A stretch of 64,000 nucleotides of DNA from Prado023 sp963753075 (GTDB lineage: Bacteria; Actinomycetota; Actinomycetes; S36-B12; CAIYMF01), in contig CAVWAR010000008.1 of the NCBI GenBank assembly GCA_963753075.1, positions 1 to 64,000 on the forward strand, given 5' to 3'. Every line of letters begins with the position of its first letter. Position 1 is the stretch's first letter. A program made the position numbers and the translations under genes. Shown one piece after another: positions 31,532-40,248 of the stretch. The notes below the pieces were generated by a model. The model did no database searches and had not been told where the DNA came from. It saw only the letters and a program-made list of their open reading frames with translations.

Positions 31532-34500
31532 GTGACCACGGAGGCCGAGAATGGCCATCCCAAGGGCTGGTATGACAACCCTTGCGGCCCGGCCGACCTG
31601 CGGTTCTGGTCCGGCGAGGCATGGACGGCTTGGGTCTCCAACGGAGTTCGGGTCTGGTCGGCTCCGGTAGGGAACAGCCCGGCGGCACCTTGGCGAGTGG
31701 GGCCCGCGGACGCGGCCCACATCCAGTTCGTCCGAAGCGTGTTCTTGCCCGCCATGCTCGCGCGGGTGTCGCTGCTGCCTGAGCAAGATGCCGCGATTTC
31801 GGCTCTCGTCGATTCTATGCTGGCGCAGTCCGCTGCTCAGCGCGAGGCCGCGCCAGCCGGGGAGCGCAAGCCCGCGACACAGGTGACACGTAGTCGGGGC
31901 ACGGCGCCACACGTCGGGACCGCCGGTGTCGTGAAGGTACGGTCGTCGCCTTCGCAGGCGATTCCCCCGGCCGCTGCGGTGTCGGTGACCGCCGCGCCCG
32001 CCACCTCGGCTGCGGCCCCGGAGTCTGTTGCGCATGTGGGAACCCCGGGTGTGGCAGGAGCTGGCTTCTCGAGGCCGACTGGGTGGATGACGCCTGTGGC
32101 TGCGCCGCCACCTGTGACCCCCGCGCTCGAGACATCGGCTGCGTACGACCGAGCCTCGACACGGGAAGGTGGCGGTCACGGTGCCGCGGCCGCCGATGAG
32201 GCTCTCCGCCCGCCCAGCGTCTTCTCGCGCTGGTGGTCCAGCGCCATCGCGGCGATCAGTTCGGAACTCGCGCTGCACGGCTTGGCGTACCTCGGGGTCC
32301 TGCTGCTGTTCGTCGGGTCCTTCGGGCTGGTCGCCTTCGCCTTCGGCGACGTCTCAGGCAGCCTGCGTCCCGTTGCCGAAGTCGCCCTTGCCGCGGTTCC
32401 GTTCGTTGCTGCTCGGATGCTGCTTCGCCGAGGCGCTGTGGTCGTCGGCCGGGCACTGGAACTGGCCGGGGGGCTGATCCTGCCCGTCATGGTCATCACG
32501 TCCTTCCTGGACGGATTCGGCGTGCCTCCCGATCTCACCGGAACCCCTCTGGTCGTGGCGCTGACCGCGGCTGTGGCCGGTGTCAGCGCCGGCTATGCCT
32601 GGTGGACGTTGCATCACCCCGACAGTGCCTTGCGATTCCTGGTGGCCCCTGTCGCGTGGGTGGCCGTGGCCTTGGCCGGCATGGGAGTGGGCCGGGAGGT
32701 TCCTTCCGGCTCTGGCGTGGCAAGTGTGACCGCCGTCCAGGTCGGCCTCATCGCCGGTGCGATGACGCTGTCGGCAGCTGCTGCGCGCTGGCGCCCAGCA
32801 GGTCGGCTGGCCGCGCCGACGATGACCGCAGCCATGGTCGGTGCCCCGATCGTCGCGATGGCCGCCGTGCTGACGTGGATGGCCGAGTCGAACCCGGCGC
32901 TCTCGATCGCGGTCACCGGGGTGCTGGGACTGGTCCTGCTTGAGTTGATCGCGACCAGACTCAGCGCGAGCCAAGCGCTGCTGGTCCAGACCGCCTGGTG
33001 GGGCGTGGTGTGGATCGGGCTCGGGGGGTCGGCGCAGCTGGGCGGGGCGCCGGCCGCCGCTTTCGCCGCCGTCGGTTTCGTGGCGCTGCTCGAGGCGGGC
33101 AGTGTGCGCAGGACTTCGCCGATGGTGCTGGCCTTGCCCACCGTTGGCGCCGCAGGGGCGCTGGCGCTCACCTGGCAGGATCCGTGGTGGGCCGTCGCCA
33201 TGACGGCGGCGGCTGCGCTGTGGGCTGCGTATCGGCGCAGTACGCGGGCGTACATGGTCCAACTCGCACCGCAAGGGTTCGACATCGCGGCGGCGGTGCT
33301 TCCCGCAGCGACCGTCGGGGCGATCTGGTGGGCCACCCAGGAGTCCGTAGCAGCGCCGGCTGCGGCGGCCGCCGCGGTGCTCATGGCCACCGTGCCGGCG
33401 ACCCGGCCGCTGCTGCGACGCTCGGCCGACGACACCTACTGGTCACGCTTCTGGTTCGGGGCGATGGCCCTGGCCGGCACTTCGGCGGCGCTGGTGTCGG
33501 CGATGGACTACCCGGCATCCCAGAGCGGCCGTTGGCTCCTGGCCGGCACTGTCGCAGCCCTGACCGTGTCCGCCGGGTGGGGGCCCGTGTCTCCCCAAGT
33601 TCGCCCCTGGGTCATGACAGTCCTCGGCACTTGGACCTGGCTGCTCCTCGCCTCCACCGTTGGGTTGTCGGGGGATGTGCGTGGGTTGGTGGTGGCTGGT
33701 GTTGGGGTGGTTCTGGTTGTGGGGGGGCATGTTGGTCGGGGTTTGGCGGTGGGGGTGGCTGGGGGGTGGGCGCTGGCCGGGCATGTGTTGGGAGTGGGGG
33801 CGTTCGTTCTGCCGGGTAGTGGTTGGGGGTTGACGGGGGTTGCGTTCCTGGCGACTGCTGGGTGGGTGGTGACCAGTTGGTTCGATGTGTTGGATCGGTC
33901 GCCGGTGGGGGTGTTGTTGGCGGGGGTGGATCGGTGGTTGAGGTTCGTGCCGTTGGCGGCTGTCGCGGTGGGTGTTCCGGTGACGGTGGCGTTGGCGCTG
34001 GACGCGGCGGGGGTGCTGACGTGGGGGGATGCGTGGTGGGTGCTTGTGCCGGGGGTCACGGCGGTGGTGTATGCGGCGGCGTCTCGCCTGCCGCTGCAGG
34101 GGCGTGTGGTCAGCGTGCTGGTGTGGTCCGCGGTGGTCTCCGGTCTGGGGGCGCCGGTGGTCGCCTCGCAGACGTGGCCGGCTGCGGCGGCGTTGGTCTG
34201 TTTGGTGGCTGGTGTGGTGTTGATGGTGCCGGGCCGGCGTCCGGTGTTCATGGTGTGGGTGGCCTGGGGTGCGTTGGCTCCGTTGGTGGGGTTGGTCGCT
34301 GTGGGCAGTTCCGGGGCGTTCGGGGGGCTTGCCGGTGAGCAGTCCGCGGCGGTGACGCTGATCGCCGTGGGGTCGGCGATGGTGCTGGTGGCTGTGGCTG
34401 TCGGGGTGCGTGGTCGGGGGTGGCGCCCGGGTCGTGGTGGTCTGGATCCGGGGGTCCTGCCGCCCGTGGTGGTCGGTGGCTTGGAGGTTGTGGCTGGGCT

Positions 34501-37500
34501 CGTGGTGGCTTGGGTGGCAGTGCCGACTCCGTTGGCCGGCTGGCTGACCCTGGGCGCGGCGGGGGCCGTGCTGGGGGTCGCAGTGCTCTCTGGTGTCGGG
34601 GCCCTGGCCGGGGCCAGCGCGGGTCTGGTGTGGGTGGCGGTGCTGATGCTGTGGCCCGAGGGGGTCGCGGACCGCCCGTGGATCGGTGTGCTGGCCGCTG
34701 CCGGGCTGCTGCTGCTGGGCGAGGCTTCGGGTCGGCTGCCGGCGCACGGGCGCTGGTGGCTGCGATGGGATCTCGGCCTGTTCGTGGTGGCACATCTGTG
34801 TGCGCTGACCGCCCTGAGCATCACCCTCGCCGACGGGCAGACCGGGGTCACCTGGGCCGCTGCCGGGCTCCTGGCCCTGGCCATCGCCGTCCGGCGGCGC
34901 GACCACACGCAACTGGCCACCACATACGCAGCAGCAGGCACCACCCTCATCCTCGCCTCCACCGTTGGGTTGTCGGGGGATGTGCGTGGGTTGGTGGTGG
35001 CTGGTGTTGGGGTGGTTCTGGTTGTGGGGGGGCATGTTGGTCGGGGTTTGGCGGTGGGGGTGGCTGGGGGGTGGGCGCTGGCCGGGCATGTGTTGGGAGT
35101 GGGGGCGTTCGTTCTGCCGGGTAGTGGTTGGGGGTTGACGGGGGTTGCGTTCCTGGCGACTGCTGGGTGGGTGGTGACCAGTTGGTTCGATGTGTTGGAT
35201 CGGTCGCCGGTGGGGGTGTTGTTGGCGGGGGTGGATCGGTGGTTGAGGTTCGTGCCGTTGGCGGCTGTCGCGGTGGGTGTTCCGGTGACGGTGGCGTTGG
35301 CGCTGGACGCGGCGGGGGTGCTGACGTGGGGGGATGCGTGGTGGGTGCTTGTGCCGGGGGTCACGGCGGTGGTGTATGCGGCGGCGTCTCGCCTGCCGCT
35401 GCAGGGGCGTGTGGTCAGCGTGCTGGTGTGGTCCGCGGTGGTCTCCGGTCTGGGGGCGCCGGTGGTCGCCTCGCAGACGTGGCCGGCTGCGGCGGCGTTG
35501 GTCTGTTTGGTGGCTGGTGTGGTGTTGATGGTGCCGGGCCGGCGTCCGGTGTTCATGGTGTGGGTGGCCTGGGGTGCGTTGGCTCCGTTGGTGGGGTTGG
35601 TCGCTGTGGGCAGTTCCGGGGCGTTCGGGGGGCTTGCCGGTGAGCAGTCCGCGGCGGTGACGCTGATCGCCGTGGGGTCGGCGATGGTGCTGGTGGCTGT
35701 GGCTGTCGGGGTGCGTGGTCGGGGGTGGCGCCCGGGTCGTGGTGGTCTGGATCCGGGGGTCCTGCCGCCCGTGGTGGTCGGTGGCTTGGAGGTTGTGGCT
35801 GGGCTCGTGGTGGCTTGGGTGGCAGTGCCGACTCCGTTGGCCGGCTGGCTGACCCTGGGCGCGGCGGGGGCCGTGCTGGGGGTCGCAGTGCTCTCTGGTG
35901 TCGGGGCCCTGGCCGGGGCCAGCGCGGGTCTGGTGTGGGTGGCGGTGCTGATGCTGTGGCCCGAGGGGGTCGCGGACCGCCCGTGGATCGGTGTGCTGGC
36001 CGCTGCCGGGCTGCTGCTGCTGGGCGAGGCTTCGGGTCGGCTGCCGGCGCACGGGCGCTGGTGGCTGCGATGGGATCTCGGCCTGTTCGTGGTGGCACAT
36101 CTGTGTGCGCTGACCGCCCTGAGCATCACCCTCGCCGACGGGCAGACCGGGGTCACCTGGGCCGCTGCCGGGCTCCTGGCCCTGGCCATCGCCGTCCGGC
36201 GGCGCGACCACACGCAACTGGCCACCACATACGCAGCAGCAGGCACCACCCTCATCCTCGCCTCCACCGCAACCGAGGGCTCCGGATGGTTGGCCCTGGC
36301 GCTGGCGGCATTGTCGATCGCGTTGACAGCGCTGGCCGGGCGGACCGGGGCAATGGAACGGGTCGCCTGCCAGGTCGGTGGGGCGCTCTCGGCCTCGGGG
36401 GCGTGGGTGGCCATGGCCGACTGGCAGTCCTGGACCCTAGCGCGCACGATCGATGCGACCAGCTTGGCTGCCGCAGCCATCACGCTGGGCCTGGCCGGTG
36501 CCCTGCGCAGCGGCAGGCTCGATCGATCGTGGTTCGTCTCCTGGGGGTCGGTCTTCGGGCTCACCACGGCACTGGTCACGACCTTTGCCCTGGTGGCAGA
36601 TGTGAGCGACGTGGATCCCAGCGCGGCTACCTTCGCCGCCTTGATGGGCCTGGCGGTCGCCGCCCAGGTCGTCGCAACACCTCTGTCCGCAGAGTGGCTG
36701 CGGGTGCTGAGTGCGATCATCCTGCTGGATGCGGAACTTCATGCGCTCGCGTTGTGGGGTGCCGATCCCGGTGGCCAGGTGGCCGTGTTGACCGCGACCT
36801 CCCTTCTGTCTTCGTTGGCCTTGGTCGTCACCCGCCGTCGTTCCTCCGTGACCGGGCAGCGATCCATCGTGCTGCTCGGTGGCGTCGCCAACGTCGCAGC
36901 CGTGGCCGTCGCCTTTGGTCAGCTGCCGGATTCGGCGCTGCTGGTTCCCAGCCTGCTGGTCGGGGCTGTCCTGGCGGCCGTGATCGGGCTGGTGCTCGAC
37001 TCCGCACCGGCGATGACGGTATCGCCGGTGCTCGGCTGCGCCGCGTGGCTCGCGTTCGCAAACGACGCCCTGAGCGGCAACCCGCAGTGGTACACCATCC
37101 CGATCGGGCTGGCCCTGCTGGCCGTCGTGGCGTTGGTCCGCCAGGATCGCCGGACGCGCGGACTCGAACCGGCTGCGCCCAGCATCGTGGTCCTCGAACT
37201 GGTCGGAATCGGCGTCATCGTCGGCCCGAGCCTGGTGCAATCGATTACCGAGTCCCTGGGCTACGCGCTCCTGGCCGCCATGCTCGGGTTGTGCCTCATT
37301 GGCTGGGCTGTGCTGACGCGGGTACGGCGTCGGGTCGCCGCCGGGGCCGCAGTCGTGGTGGTGGCGATCATCGAGTTGGTGGTGGTTCCCCTGGCCCAGC
37401 TGCTCCCTGCATGGGGTGGGGTGGGGACCTGGGTCTTGATCATCGTGGTCGGGATGACGGCGATCTCCGCCGCCACGCTCCTGGAGTGGGGGCGTGCGAC

Positions 37501-37552
37501 CGTCCGTCGAGCAACCACCAATTTCGCCGAGCTGACGACCGGCTGGGAGTAG
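31532..37552 (+). CDS. Giant DUF2510-headed polytopic membrane protein with internal tandem duplication
   Basis: GTG 31532 starts a 2006-residue protein. Residues ~8-35 form a DUF2510-like element (GWYDNPCGPADLRFWSGEAW). About 150 Ala/Pro/Thr-rich residues follow, then dozens of hydrophobic segments to the end. There is no signal peptide and no catalytic motif that I can identify. Similar many-TM actinobacterial proteins are annotated only as hypothetical or SCO7613-type C-terminal proteins. Codons ~705-1574 are two copies of a 435-codon unit that appear identical at DNA level, which is exceptional. Without the extra copy the protein would be about 1571 residues. Base composition changes sharply to G+T-rich in the first part of each unit. 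Confidence 0.75.
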   Translation: MTTEAENGHPKGWYDNPCGPADLRFWSGEAWTAWVSNGVRVWSAPVGNSPAAPWRVGPADAAHIQFVRSVFLPAMLARVSLLPEQDAAISALVDSMLAQSAAQREAAPAGERKPATQVTRSRGTAPHVGTAGVVKVRSSPSQAIPPAAAVSVTAAPATSAAAPESVAHVGTPGVAGAGFSRPTGWMTPVAAPPPVTPALETSAAYDRASTREGGGHGAAAADEALRPPSVFSRWWSSAIAAISSELALHGLAYLGVLLLFVGSFGLVAFAFGDVSGSLRPVAEVALAAVPFVAARMLLRRGAVVVGRALELAGGLILPVMVITSFLDGFGVPPDLTGTPLVVALTAAVAGVSAGYAWWTLHHPDSALRFLVAPVAWVAVALAGMGVGREVPSGSGVASVTAVQVGLIAGAMTLSAAAARWRPAGRLAAPTMTAAMVGAPIVAMAAVLTWMAESNPALSIAVTGVLGLVLLELIATRLSASQALLVQTAWWGVVWIGLGGSAQLGGAPAAAFAAVGFVALLEAGSVRRTSPMVLALPTVGAAGALALTWQDPWWAVAMTAAAALWAAYRRSTRAYMVQLAPQGFDIAAAVLPAATVGAIWWATQESVAAPAAAAAAVLMATVPATRPLLRRSADDTYWSRFWFGAMALAGTSAALVSAMDYPASQSGRWLLAGTVAALTVSAGWGPVSPQVRPWVMTVLGTWTWLLLASTVGLSGDVRGLVVAGVGVVLVVGGHVGRGLAVGVAGGWALAGHVLGVGAFVLPGSGWGLTGVAFLATAGWVVTSWFDVLDRSPVGVLLAGVDRWLRFVPLAAVAVGVPVTVALALDAAGVLTWGDAWWVLVPGVTAVVYAAASRLPLQGRVVSVLVWSAVVSGLGAPVVASQTWPAAAALVCLVAGVVLMVPGRRPVFMVWVAWGALAPLVGLVAVGSSGAFGGLAGEQSAAVTLIAVGSAMVLVAVAVGVRGRGWRPGRGGLDPGVLPPVVVGGLEVVAGLVVAWVAVPTPLAGWLTLGAAGAVLGVAVLSGVGALAGASAGLVWVAVLMLWPEGVADRPWIGVLAAAGLLLLGEASGRLPAHGRWWLRWDLGLFVVAHLCALTALSITLADGQTGVTWAAAGLLALAIAVRRRDHTQLATTYAAAGTTLILASTVGLSGDVRGLVVAGVGVVLVVGGHVGRGLAVGVAGGWALAGHVLGVGAFVLPGSGWGLTGVAFLATAGWVVTSWFDVLDRSPVGVLLAGVDRWLRFVPLAAVAVGVPVTVALALDAAGVLTWGDAWWVLVPGVTAVVYAAASRLPLQGRVVSVLVWSAVVSGLGAPVVASQTWPAAAALVCLVAGVVLMVPGRRPVFMVWVAWGALAPLVGLVAVGSSGAFGGLAGEQSAAVTLIAVGSAMVLVAVAVGVRGRGWRPGRGGLDPGVLPPVVVGGLEVVAGLVVAWVAVPTPLAGWLTLGAAGAVLGVAVLSGVGALAGASAGLVWVAVLMLWPEGVADRPWIGVLAAAGLLLLGEASGRLPAHGRWWLRWDLGLFVVAHLCALTALSITLADGQTGVTWAAAGLLALAIAVRRRDHTQLATTYAAAGTTLILASTATEGSGWLALALAALSIALTALAGRTGAMERVACQVGGALSASGAWVAMADWQSWTLARTIDATSLAAAAITLGLAGALRSGRLDRSWFVSWGSVFGLTTALVTTFALVADVSDVDPSAATFAALMGLAVAAQVVATPLSAEWLRVLSAIILLDAELHALALWGADPGGQVAVLTATSLLSSLALVVTRRRSSVTGQRSIVLLGGVANVAAVAVAFGQLPDSALLVPSLLVGAVLAAVIGLVLDSAPAMTVSPVLGCAAWLAFANDALSGNPQWYTIPIGLALLAVVALVRQDRRTRGLEPAAPSIVVLELVGIGVIVGPSLVQSITESLGYALLAAMLGLCLIGWAVLTRVRRRVAAGAAVVVVAIIELVVVPLAQLLPAWGGVGTWVLIIVVGMTAISAATLLEWGRATVRRATTNFAELTTGWE
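33645..34949 (+). repeat. 1305-bp tandem duplication, unit 1
   Basis: The unit starts with TCCTCGCCTCCACCG at 33645. The same 15-mer occurs at 34950 (start of unit 2) and again at 36255, just past unit 2. The two units appear identical when read side by side. 1305 is divisible by 3, so the frame is kept. Confidence 0.9.
34950..36254 (+). repeat. 1305-bp tandem duplication, unit 2
   Basis: Second copy, ending where the 15-bp repeat recurs (36255-36269) and the sequence changes to CAACCGAGGGC. Unequal crossing-over between two 15-mers flanking a single ancestral unit would give exactly this structure. Confidence 0.9.
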
Positions 37553-37730
37553 CACGCCCGATCGCGGTGCATGAGTGGGTGACATCTTGACCTGCCGCAC
37601 CAGCACTCAGAGCTGGAACCCAAACGGTGGGGCAGGTCATTCGACCTGTGGGTTGGAGGCGCCGACATGCTGTTGGCCGGCGTCATCCCGGCAAGTGCGT
37701 GACGTTCAGACCCGACTCGGAGCTGGCAGG

Positions 37731-37760
37731 GTGACCTGCCCCACTTAGCCGCCTATCGGG
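37731..37760 (-). repeat. Dispersed short motif, minus-strand composite copy
   Basis: On the minus strand this is CCCGATAGGCGGC followed by TAAGTGGGGCAGGTCAC. It combines the GATAGGCGGC head of 4322/11704 with the AAGTGGGGCA tail of 2911 and 23601. It lies in the 255-bp gap between the giant membrane-protein gene and the MNT gene. Confidence 0.4.
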
Positions 37761-37807
37761 CGTGAGTCGTTTCTGGGCCTCTCGTAGCGATTCCTCCGGG
37801 GTCCGGG

Positions 37808-38116
37808 TCACAGGGTCACCGCTTCGGCGAGGACCCGGTCACGCAGGTCCGGGCGCAGGGCAGCCGCGGGGATCAGGTCGACGGAGGCGCCGAGCAGTTC
37901 CGACAGACGTCGCTCCAGCGCCCCGAGCTCCATCAGGCCAATCGGCGTGCCCATGTCGAACAGCAGGTCGATGTCGGACCCGGTCTGCTCGGTGCCCGTG
38001 GCGAACGAGCCGAACACCCGCACGTTGCTGCCTCCGGCCTGGCCGATCAGGTCACGGACCTCGCGGGCGTGCTGACGCAGCCGCAGTGCCAGTGGACCGC
38101 GGCCGTGGAAGCGCAT
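37808..38116 (-). CDS. MNT-type nucleotidyltransferase (MntA-like)
   Basis: This ~100-residue protein has the minimal nucleotidyltransferase core: VRVFGSFATGTEQTGSDIDLLFD, with GSF and the D-x-D metal ligands, followed by ELGALERRLSELLGASVDLI and a final Asp-rich helix. Proteins of this size act as MntA antitoxins that inactivate a HEPN partner by adenylylation. I see no HEPN gene next to it on either side, so it is an orphan, or its partner was lost. ATG 38116 is used; Met at 38134 is possible. Confidence 0.75.
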   Translation of the reverse strand: MRFHGRGPLALRLRQHAREVRDLIGQAGGSNVRVFGSFATGTEQTGSDIDLLFDMGTPIGLMELGALERRLSELLGASVDLIPAAALRPDLRDRVLAEAVTL

Positions 38117-38265
38117 CACTTGGGCGCATCCCAACCCCGGGCGGTGGGCGACGCCGAGAACTGGGTGGAGTCAAGAAGGGCGACGAGGTCTGACGTGCGG
38201 TTGACGCGGGTCGAAACGGAGCGGGCAGTTGGCGCCGCCCGTGTGGTGGCCGATGGGCGCGCCGG

Positions 38266-38925
38266 TCAGCCGTAGTCCTCGGCCTCGGAGCGGGTGCTGG
38301 GTCGGCTCCGCAAGAGGGTGATCAGCGCGAAGTAGAGCAGGGGTAGCGCCAGGTAGAGGGCAACACTGACGCTCGGGGCGGTTGTCGCGACGGCCATGGC
38401 GAGGAGGTAGATGGCGATCGGTGCTGTGGCGAGCAGGCCGCCGATTCGGCGTTGCCGATCGCTGGGGGGTTCGAAGAGTAGCTCCGGGCGCCGCGTCACG
38501 TAGGCGTACAGCACCCAGCGCAGCACGGAGGCGGCGATGAGGACCACCCCGTAGGCGTGCAGCGCGAGGGGGACGTCGGGGTACTCCCCGAGCACGGAGG
38601 CCGCGAACGGGATGAGGGCGGCCGGCAGCAGGAAGAGCAGGTTCAGCCACACCACGTCCCGGTTGACTGCCCGGACCTGGTTGAACAGGTCGCGGTGCCA
38701 CACCCAGTACATCCCGGTGATCAGGAAGCTGATGACCCAGGCGGTCATCTCGGGACGGAGTTCGTCGATGGCCTCGGCGAGTGACTGTTCGCTCAGGTTC
38801 GGCGGGACACTGATCTCGAGCACCAGGATGGTGATGATGATGGCGAACACCCCGTCGGTGAACGCCTTCACCCGCTCGGGGTCACCACGACGCTGCGCGG
38901 CCGCGGAACGCAACTCGTCCGTCAT
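38266..38925 (-). CDS. TMEM175/DUF1211-family membrane protein (probable K+ channel)
   Basis: The 219-residue protein carries the family signature RVKAFTDGVFAIIITILVLEI (R...F-S/T-DGVFAI). Six hydrophobic segments follow, including AWVISFLITGMYWVWH, LNLLFLLPAALIPFAASV and ALYLALPLLYFAL. Bacterial TMEM175 proteins form tetrameric potassium-leak channels whose filter is built from the FSD helix. Here the Ser is Thr (FTD), a conservative change. The N-terminus (MTDELRSAAAQRRGDPERV) is soluble. It appears monocistronic. Confidence 0.88.
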   Translation of the reverse strand: MTDELRSAAAQRRGDPERVKAFTDGVFAIIITILVLEISVPPNLSEQSLAEAIDELRPEMTAWVISFLITGMYWVWHRDLFNQVRAVNRDVVWLNLLFLLPAALIPFAASVLGEYPDVPLALHAYGVVLIAASVLRWVLYAYVTRRPELLFEPPSDRQRRIGGLLATAPIAIYLLAMAVATTAPSVSVALYLALPLLYFALITLLRSRPSTRSEAEDYG

Positions 38926-39114
38926 TCGACTCCCTCGCCTAGTCGATCGTCACGCTCGAGGATAGCCGCACGACTCGTGCTGGCCCGTGCTCTGCGGGCT
39001 CTCGGCCGGGCTCGCGGCCTTGCTGTCGGTGACGTGGAGGGCCCGGGACCTCGGTGATACTTGTCGACGCAGTTCATGGTCACGAAGTGAGGTCACGAGC
39101 TTGTTCAGGAGTAC

Positions 39115-39424
39115 GCATGCGCAGCGAGACCTGAGCCAGGTCGAGCAAGGTACCACAAGGTTGCTCGGGCTCGACGGGCGGACGGTCGTGCAGGTCGTGG
39201 TCGATGATGCCGGCGGGCGGATCGCCAACACGGTGGGCGGTCTCGGCTGTGCAAGCGTCGCTTCCGCCCAGATCGACGCACCTAGCGAGACCGCTGCTGG
39301 GCATTCAGTGTCTGCGGCGGTCCGCGACGACGACGAGGGCTACGGCCACTTGACGTACACCCGAGGGCCTTACGCAACGCCAGACGGATCAATGGTCAAA
39401 GCGCTCGTGAGCGGTCTTGGGTGA
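39115..39424 (+). other. Unassigned reading frame, possible transposase (ISL3-like) head
   Basis: The frame reads QVEQGTTRLLGLDGRTVVQV, then VVDDAGGRIANTV. This recalls the first strand of ISL3-type transposases (xxLLGLxGlxVxxVxxDxxGxRIxxV). The later part (DDDEGYGHLTYTRGPYATPDG) does not fit that family, and no zinc-finger CxxC follows. I cannot decide between a remnant and a small unknown gene. Confidence 0.25.
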
Positions 39425-39475
39425 CCGGCCTCGACGGCGCTCGCGAGACGACCAGGCGCAGCCCGGCGGGAGCCC

Positions 39476-39670
39476 GTGGCCGATCACCGTCCGGCCTTGG
39501 GCGATTCCAGTGACGCCCATGTGTTCACCGCACTGCTGCGCGAAGTCCTCGCCGAGGTCGATGCGGCGGTGGTCAGCTTCCCCAGCCCGTACACGGGGGG
39601 CACCTCGTCAAGCACCGTCTACGTCTGCGTGAATGGGGATGAGCTGCGGCGGCCAGTGGGGCCGACTTCG
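39476..39670 (+). other. Unassigned protein-like frame
   Basis: From GTG 39476, with GGGAG upstream, the frame reads ADHRPALGDSSDAHVFTALL, then REVLAEVDAAVVSFPSPYTG. It looks like coding sequence in composition, but beyond about 39670 it becomes antisense of the RelE-like toxin. No family was recognised; it may be a truncated gene. Confidence 0.2.
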
Positions 39671-39680
39671 TCGCGCAGCG

Positions 39681-39955
39681 TCAGATCCGCCGGTAGATCT
39701 CGCGTCGGTGGGCGATCCGCAGCGCGAGGACGATCAGTTCGGTGTCCTTGTTGGTGTAGATACGCGGTAGTCGCCCACCCGGATTCGCCACAGCGCGTCG
39801 TCTCCGACCAGTCGCCGACACCCTGCTGGTCGTGGTTCGGTGCCGAGAGCGGCGATTGCTCGTGCGATCCGTCGGGCCGCCTGCCGGTCGAGTTTGTCCA
39901 GCTCCTTGCGGGCTGTGGGGTCGGATCCGACTGTGTGGCGGGTCGGGCCATTCAC
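39681..39955 (-). pseudogene. RelE/ParE-type toxin with a one-base deletion
   Basis: From GTG 39955 the frame reads SDPTARKELDKLDRQAARRI, then ALGTEPRPAGCRRLVGDDALWRIRVGDYRV, exactly the RelE fold up to its beta3-beta4 region. It then runs into STPTRTPN and a stop. One base over, the expected end YTNKDTELIVLALRIAHRRE and IYRRI follows to a TGA at 39681. A single base missing between 39760 and 39761 (coding strand GTA-TCT for GTA-xTC-TAC) explains it. RelE toxins cleave ribosome-bound mRNA. The loss removes the C-terminal catalytic strand, so the toxin should be dead unless this is a base error. Confidence 0.75.
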
Positions 39956-39969
39956 AAGCCGAGGTCCCG

Positions 39970-40230
39970 CTAGACCTCGTCAGCGGAGATGACCTGACTG
40001 CGACCAGCGTCGATGTCGGCGAGGCGCTGCGCTGCGACCGCGCCGTCCTGCTGGTCGATCAGCGACTCGTAGGCCTCGACCAGGTCGGCTGGGACGATCG
40101 CGGCTGCTCGCGCGTGACCACGTCCGCGAGTCACGTAGGTGATCTCCCCACCGAACGCGGCGCGATTGACCGCGTCGGAGAAGCGATCCCGCGCCTGGCT
40201 CACCGACCACTCAACTGGTTCAACGCTCAT
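39970..40230 (-). CDS. Phd/YefM-type antitoxin
   Basis: This 86-residue protein starts MSVEPVEWSVSQARDRFSDA (ATG 40230; a longer start at 40248 exists). It has the Phd/YefM fold: the 'WSVSQARDRFSDAVNRA' DNA-binding head, the strand ITYVTRGRGHARAAAIVP and a C-terminal toxin-binding tail (VAAQRLADIDAGRSQVI). It lies 14 bp upstream of the RelE-type toxin frame on the same strand, the usual order. The antitoxin is intact while the toxin is frameshifted. Confidence 0.85.
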   Translation of the reverse strand: MSVEPVEWSVSQARDRFSDAVNRAAFGGEITYVTRGRGHARAAAIVPADLVEAYESLIDQQDGAVAAQRLADIDAGRSQVISADEV

Positions 40231-40248
40231 GGGACCAGTTATGCCCAA

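Noticed and set aside
33645..36254. CRISPR-like or satellite array
   Set aside because: There are only two units of 1305 bp that code in frame; no short repeat-spacer pattern exists here or elsewhere in the window.
33443..36720. Two long minus-strand open frames (924 and 1070 codons) over the giant membrane-protein gene
   Set aside because: They are His/Pro/Thr/Arg-rich low-complexity antisense translations caused by GC skew and the tandem duplication; the plus-strand frame has the hydrophobic protein pattern.
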